DNA from: Chloroflexota bacterium | GTDB lineage: Bacteria; Chloroflexota; Anaerolineae; B4-G1; SLSP01 | NCBI GenBank assembly: GCA_019873645.1 | Contig: JAIOAX010000038.1 | Span: 1 to 44,219 of the forward strand | DNA: 44,219 nucleotides | Reading direction: 5' to 3' | Part shown: one piece after another, positions 40,746 through 44,219 of the stretch | Layout: each line of letters starts with the position of its first letter | Numbering within the stretch: position 1 is the stretch's first letter | Position numbers and translations under genes: made by a program | The notes under the pieces: model-generated | The model's input: the letters and a program-made list of their open reading frames with translations, nothing else | Told to the model about the DNA's origin: nothing | Database searches by the model: none

Positions 40746-41027
40746 TTAGCCTGCCGGAAAGAAACGGTTCAGCAACGGATTGGCGAAAATCAACACCAGG
40801 ACGATGAGCAGGACATAGATTGCCGTCGTCTCCAGGAGCGCCAGCGAGATGAGCAGGGTGTTGCGGATGTCGCTCGCCGCTTCCGGCTGACGGGTCATGC
40901 CTTCGAGAGCCTTGAGGACGGCGCGGCCTTCGACCCACGCCGGCAAAATGGCGCCCAGAACCATCCCAAATGTTGCCGTTACAATCGTCACAATTGTTAC
41001 CAGGGTACCGGGTTCAAGTTGAGCCAT
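40746..41027 (-). CDS. atpE: N-ATPase c subunit, two-carboxylate Na+ type
   Basis: This 93-residue rotor subunit has two membrane helices with the polar loop [10 protein letters not shown]. Helix 2 carries ETTAIY (Glu66, Thr67, Tyr71), the ET/S...Y ligand set of Na+-binding c rings. Helix 1 has PAWVEGRA with Glu33 where Ilyobacter and other Na+ enzymes have Gln. Two acids per hairpin are characteristic of N-ATPases. Sodium is thus the likely coupling ion. It lies between atpB and atpF; AAAGGAGG lies upstream. Confidence 0.95.
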   Translation of the reverse strand: MAQLEPGTLVTIVTIVTATFGMVLGAILPAWVEGRAVLKALEGMTRQPEAASDIRNTLLISLALLETTAIYVLLIVLVLIFANPLLNRFFPAG

Positions 41028-41089
41028 GTCAATGCAACCTCCTTTGAAAAACGTTTTAACATTAGCACGTGGCTATGTTTGGTTACGTG

Positions 41090-41731
41090 TCAGCTTTTGC
41101 TCTCACCAAGCGCCGCGGCGATATAACTCAACGCCAGGACGGTGAAAATGTAGGCTTGCAAAACGCCTGAAATCATCCCCAAGGCCATCATCGGCAGCGG
41201 CGCGAGCGGTTGTACCAAAGAGAAAATGGCGGCCACGATGAATTCGGAGCTGAGGACATTGCCGAACAGGCATAGCGTCAACGACAGGGTACGGCTCAAT
41301 TGGCCGATGATTTCCAGAGGCAACAGGAAGACCGGCGTCGCCAATCCTTTGAGATGGCCCCACAGCCCCTTCTCACGGATGCCGTAATAATGCACGGTAA
41401 AGAAGATGACCAGCGCCATCGCCAGCGGGGTGTTGATGTCCTTCGTCGGCGTCGCCAGGAAGGGCAGTACCCCCAGATTATTAGCCAGCAAGAGAAACAA
41501 GATGACGCTTCCCAGGAAAGGCAGAAAAGGTTCCGCCGGACGCCCCAGCATGTCCGAAACGGTGTCACCGACAAAATCTACAAACATTTCCAAAGCTGCC
41601 GGCATCGTGCGCCGCATGATCAACACGACGCTCAGCGTCAGCGCCATCATAATCCATGTAGAAATCACCGTATCCCGTACCGGAATGACGCCAAAGAGGG
41701 TAAAAACAACTTTCGGGAAAACTGTCTCCAT
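41090..41731 (-). CDS. atpB: N-ATPase a subunit
   Basis: This 213-residue membrane stator subunit has about five helices. The essential arginine is Arg147 in GQLSRTLSLTLCLFGN, with Asn86 in LLANNLGVLP. A final QAYIFTVLALSYI helix forms the ion half-channel against the c ring. It is short compared with E. coli a (271), as N-type a subunits are. It stands between atpR (60-base spacer containing a microrepeat) and atpE. Confidence 0.95.
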   Translation of the reverse strand: METVFPKVVFTLFGVIPVRDTVISTWIMMALTLSVVLIMRRTMPAALEMFVDFVGDTVSDMLGRPAEPFLPFLGSVILFLLLANNLGVLPFLATPTKDINTPLAMALVIFFTVHYYGIREKGLWGHLKGLATPVFLLPLEIIGQLSRTLSLTLCLFGNVLSSEFIVAAIFSLVQPLAPLPMMALGMISGVLQAYIFTVLALSYIAAALGESKS

Positions 41732-41771
41732 GCACGGGTCCTCGATTTTGATGCCAATCGCGTTGAAATTT

Positions 41772-41806
41772 TATCGGCAGATTTAGCAGATCAAGCAGAT
41801 TTTTTA
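41772..41806 (-). repeat. AGCAGATT-family repeat at the end of atpR
   Basis: On the minus strand AAAAATCTGCTTGATCTGCT and a further AAATCTGC cover the last codons and stop (TGA) of atpR and run into the spacer before atpB. It is the same word family as at 26052 and 31439. Confidence 0.8.
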
Positions 41807-42071
41807 ATCGTCTTACAGAAAACAATCGGCAATAAAAAAAGCCAACGCGCAAGCCACAATCCGGCGAAAGTACACAACCCCGCGATGGCACTATGGCGCA
41901 ATGCGGTGGTCAAGAGCAATGTCGCCAGGGCCAGCCGCAAGCCCAAACCACCAACCAGGCTGGACACGGCGCGGATTTCCCGGCCAGGACGCACGCCGGC
42001 AACCGTCCACGCCATAGCGATGAGGTTCAACACCCCACCTGCGATTCCAATAGCCAGCCAGAGCAATGGAT

Positions 42072-42075
<4 letters not shown>
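41791..42075 (-). CDS. atpR: N-ATPase AtpR-like membrane subunit
   Basis: This 94-residue protein has three predicted helices: LLWLAIGIAGGVLNLIAMAW, GGLGLRLALATLLLTTAL and GLCTFAGLWLARWLFLLPI. The arginines in GLGLRLALA and GLWLARW match the pattern of AtpR, a small subunit found only in N-ATPases and thought to face the c-ring carboxylates. The start is GTG 42075, overlapping the stop of atpC by 4 bases. AtpQ, which normally lies between atpC and atpR, has no room here. The last codons come from an intergenic microrepeat. An AtpI-type protein is the alternative reading. Confidence 0.8.
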
Positions 42076-43978
<1,903 letters not shown>

Positions 43979-44007
43979 CAGGCTGGGAAATTTCAAGGAG
44001 ATGAAAT

Positions 44008-44214
44008 ATGCCACTGGTAGAAGAGTTAGGCATTGATCTGGGCACGGTCAACGTGCTGGTCTATGTGCGCGGACGGGGGATCGTGTTGCAAGAGCCTTCG
44101 GTTGTCGCCAGGGCTTATCAACGCTCTAACACAACCAGGCGAGTCCCCGGTCTGGTGCGGCGGCCGCGGCGCGTTGCCCATCGGGGATATAGCGAAAACC
44201 ACATTGCCGAATGA
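44008..44214 (+). pseudogene. mreB: MreB start, disrupted or cut at the window edge
   Basis: Residues 1-34 are clearly the MreB N-terminus: [18 protein letters not shown] and [11 protein letters not shown] (compare [27 protein letters not shown]-type actin-fold phosphate-1 loop). AAGGAG precedes the ATG. After base ~44109 the sequence no longer resembles MreB in any frame, and the frame ends at 44214 after 68 codons instead of about 335. On the opposite strand this last part reads as the end of an Arg-rich frame closing with LVVLER and a double stop at 44115-44120. An insertion element or an assembly junction is possible. Confidence 0.65.
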
Positions 44215-44219
44215 TATTC

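Noticed and set aside
40714..40938. N-terminal extension of atpF by 75 codons
   Set aside because: It would overlap atpE and encode an Arg/Pro-rich stretch; ATG 40713 with AAAGGG gives the normal b-subunit start.

Overview
This 44.2-kb window looks like chromosomal DNA of a Chloroflexota bacterium, probably of the Anaerolineae/Caldilineae type. This is inferred from gene content and style, not from a marker gene: GC-rich coding DNA, AAGGAGG-type ribosome sites, sugar-oxidoreductase and ThuA genes, GH3 glucosidase, tandem ABC-2 exporters, a secreted enzyme ending in a FLPLVLR tail, and intergenic DNA full of short word-like repeats. No rRNA, tRNA, phage, CRISPR or complete insertion sequence was seen.

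Layout. 1-2.7 kb: the end of a TPR protein, then a large polytopic membrane protein of unknown role. 2.7-6.2 kb: a secreted tandem 5'-nucleotidase. 6.4-6.8 kb: a VapB-like antitoxin next to a VapC toxin with an internal deletion. 7.1-10.1 kb: a sugar oxidoreductase and sugar isomerase downstream of a DUF433/DUF5615 toxin-antitoxin pair. 10.3-11.3 kb: an NAD-dependent epimerase behind a perfect consensus promoter that is overlapped by a TetR-type palindrome. 11.4-13.3 kb: a GNAT acetyltransferase and a DUF4258/YgiT toxin-antitoxin pair, enclosed by two nearly identical 60-bp palindromic elements in opposite orientation.

13.4-23.7 kb is one long efflux operon. It holds a TetR regulator, four ABC-2 permeases that read as a duplicated pair, two ABC ATPases (one without its switch histidine) and two HlyD-type adaptors. 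It resembles a doubled E. coli YbhGFSR system with a split ATPase. Several of its gene junctions are made of tandem microrepeats. 23.8-29.1 kb is a sugar regulon on the minus strand: a LacI repressor, a ParB-fold small protein, an MFS transporter and a cytoplasmic GH3 beta-glucosidase, with matching LacI operators in front of the repressor gene and in front of the transport genes. 29.2-31.4 kb: alanine dehydrogenase and a malate/lactate dehydrogenase. 31.5-36.4 kb: minus-strand genes for an aldo-keto reductase with iron-sulfur motifs, a small membrane protein, a pentapeptide-DinB fusion, a DUF3795 protein, a second sugar oxidoreductase and a ThuA-like protein.

36.4-43.9 kb is an N-type (Na+-translocating) ATPase operon in the order atpD-C-R-B-E-F-A-x-G, followed by a HIT hydrolase. 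The c subunit has two membrane carboxylates and the Na+ motif ETTxxY. AtpF is a b subunit carrying a delta C-terminal domain, AtpQ is absent, and alpha has a long N-terminal extension. Gene x, between atpA and atpG, encodes a protein of the cyclic-di-AMP receptor (PstA/DarA) family. That is the most interesting observation here, because it suggests a nucleotide-second-messenger or P-II-like input to a sodium ATPase. The window ends in the first codons of mreB, which run into unrelated sequence.
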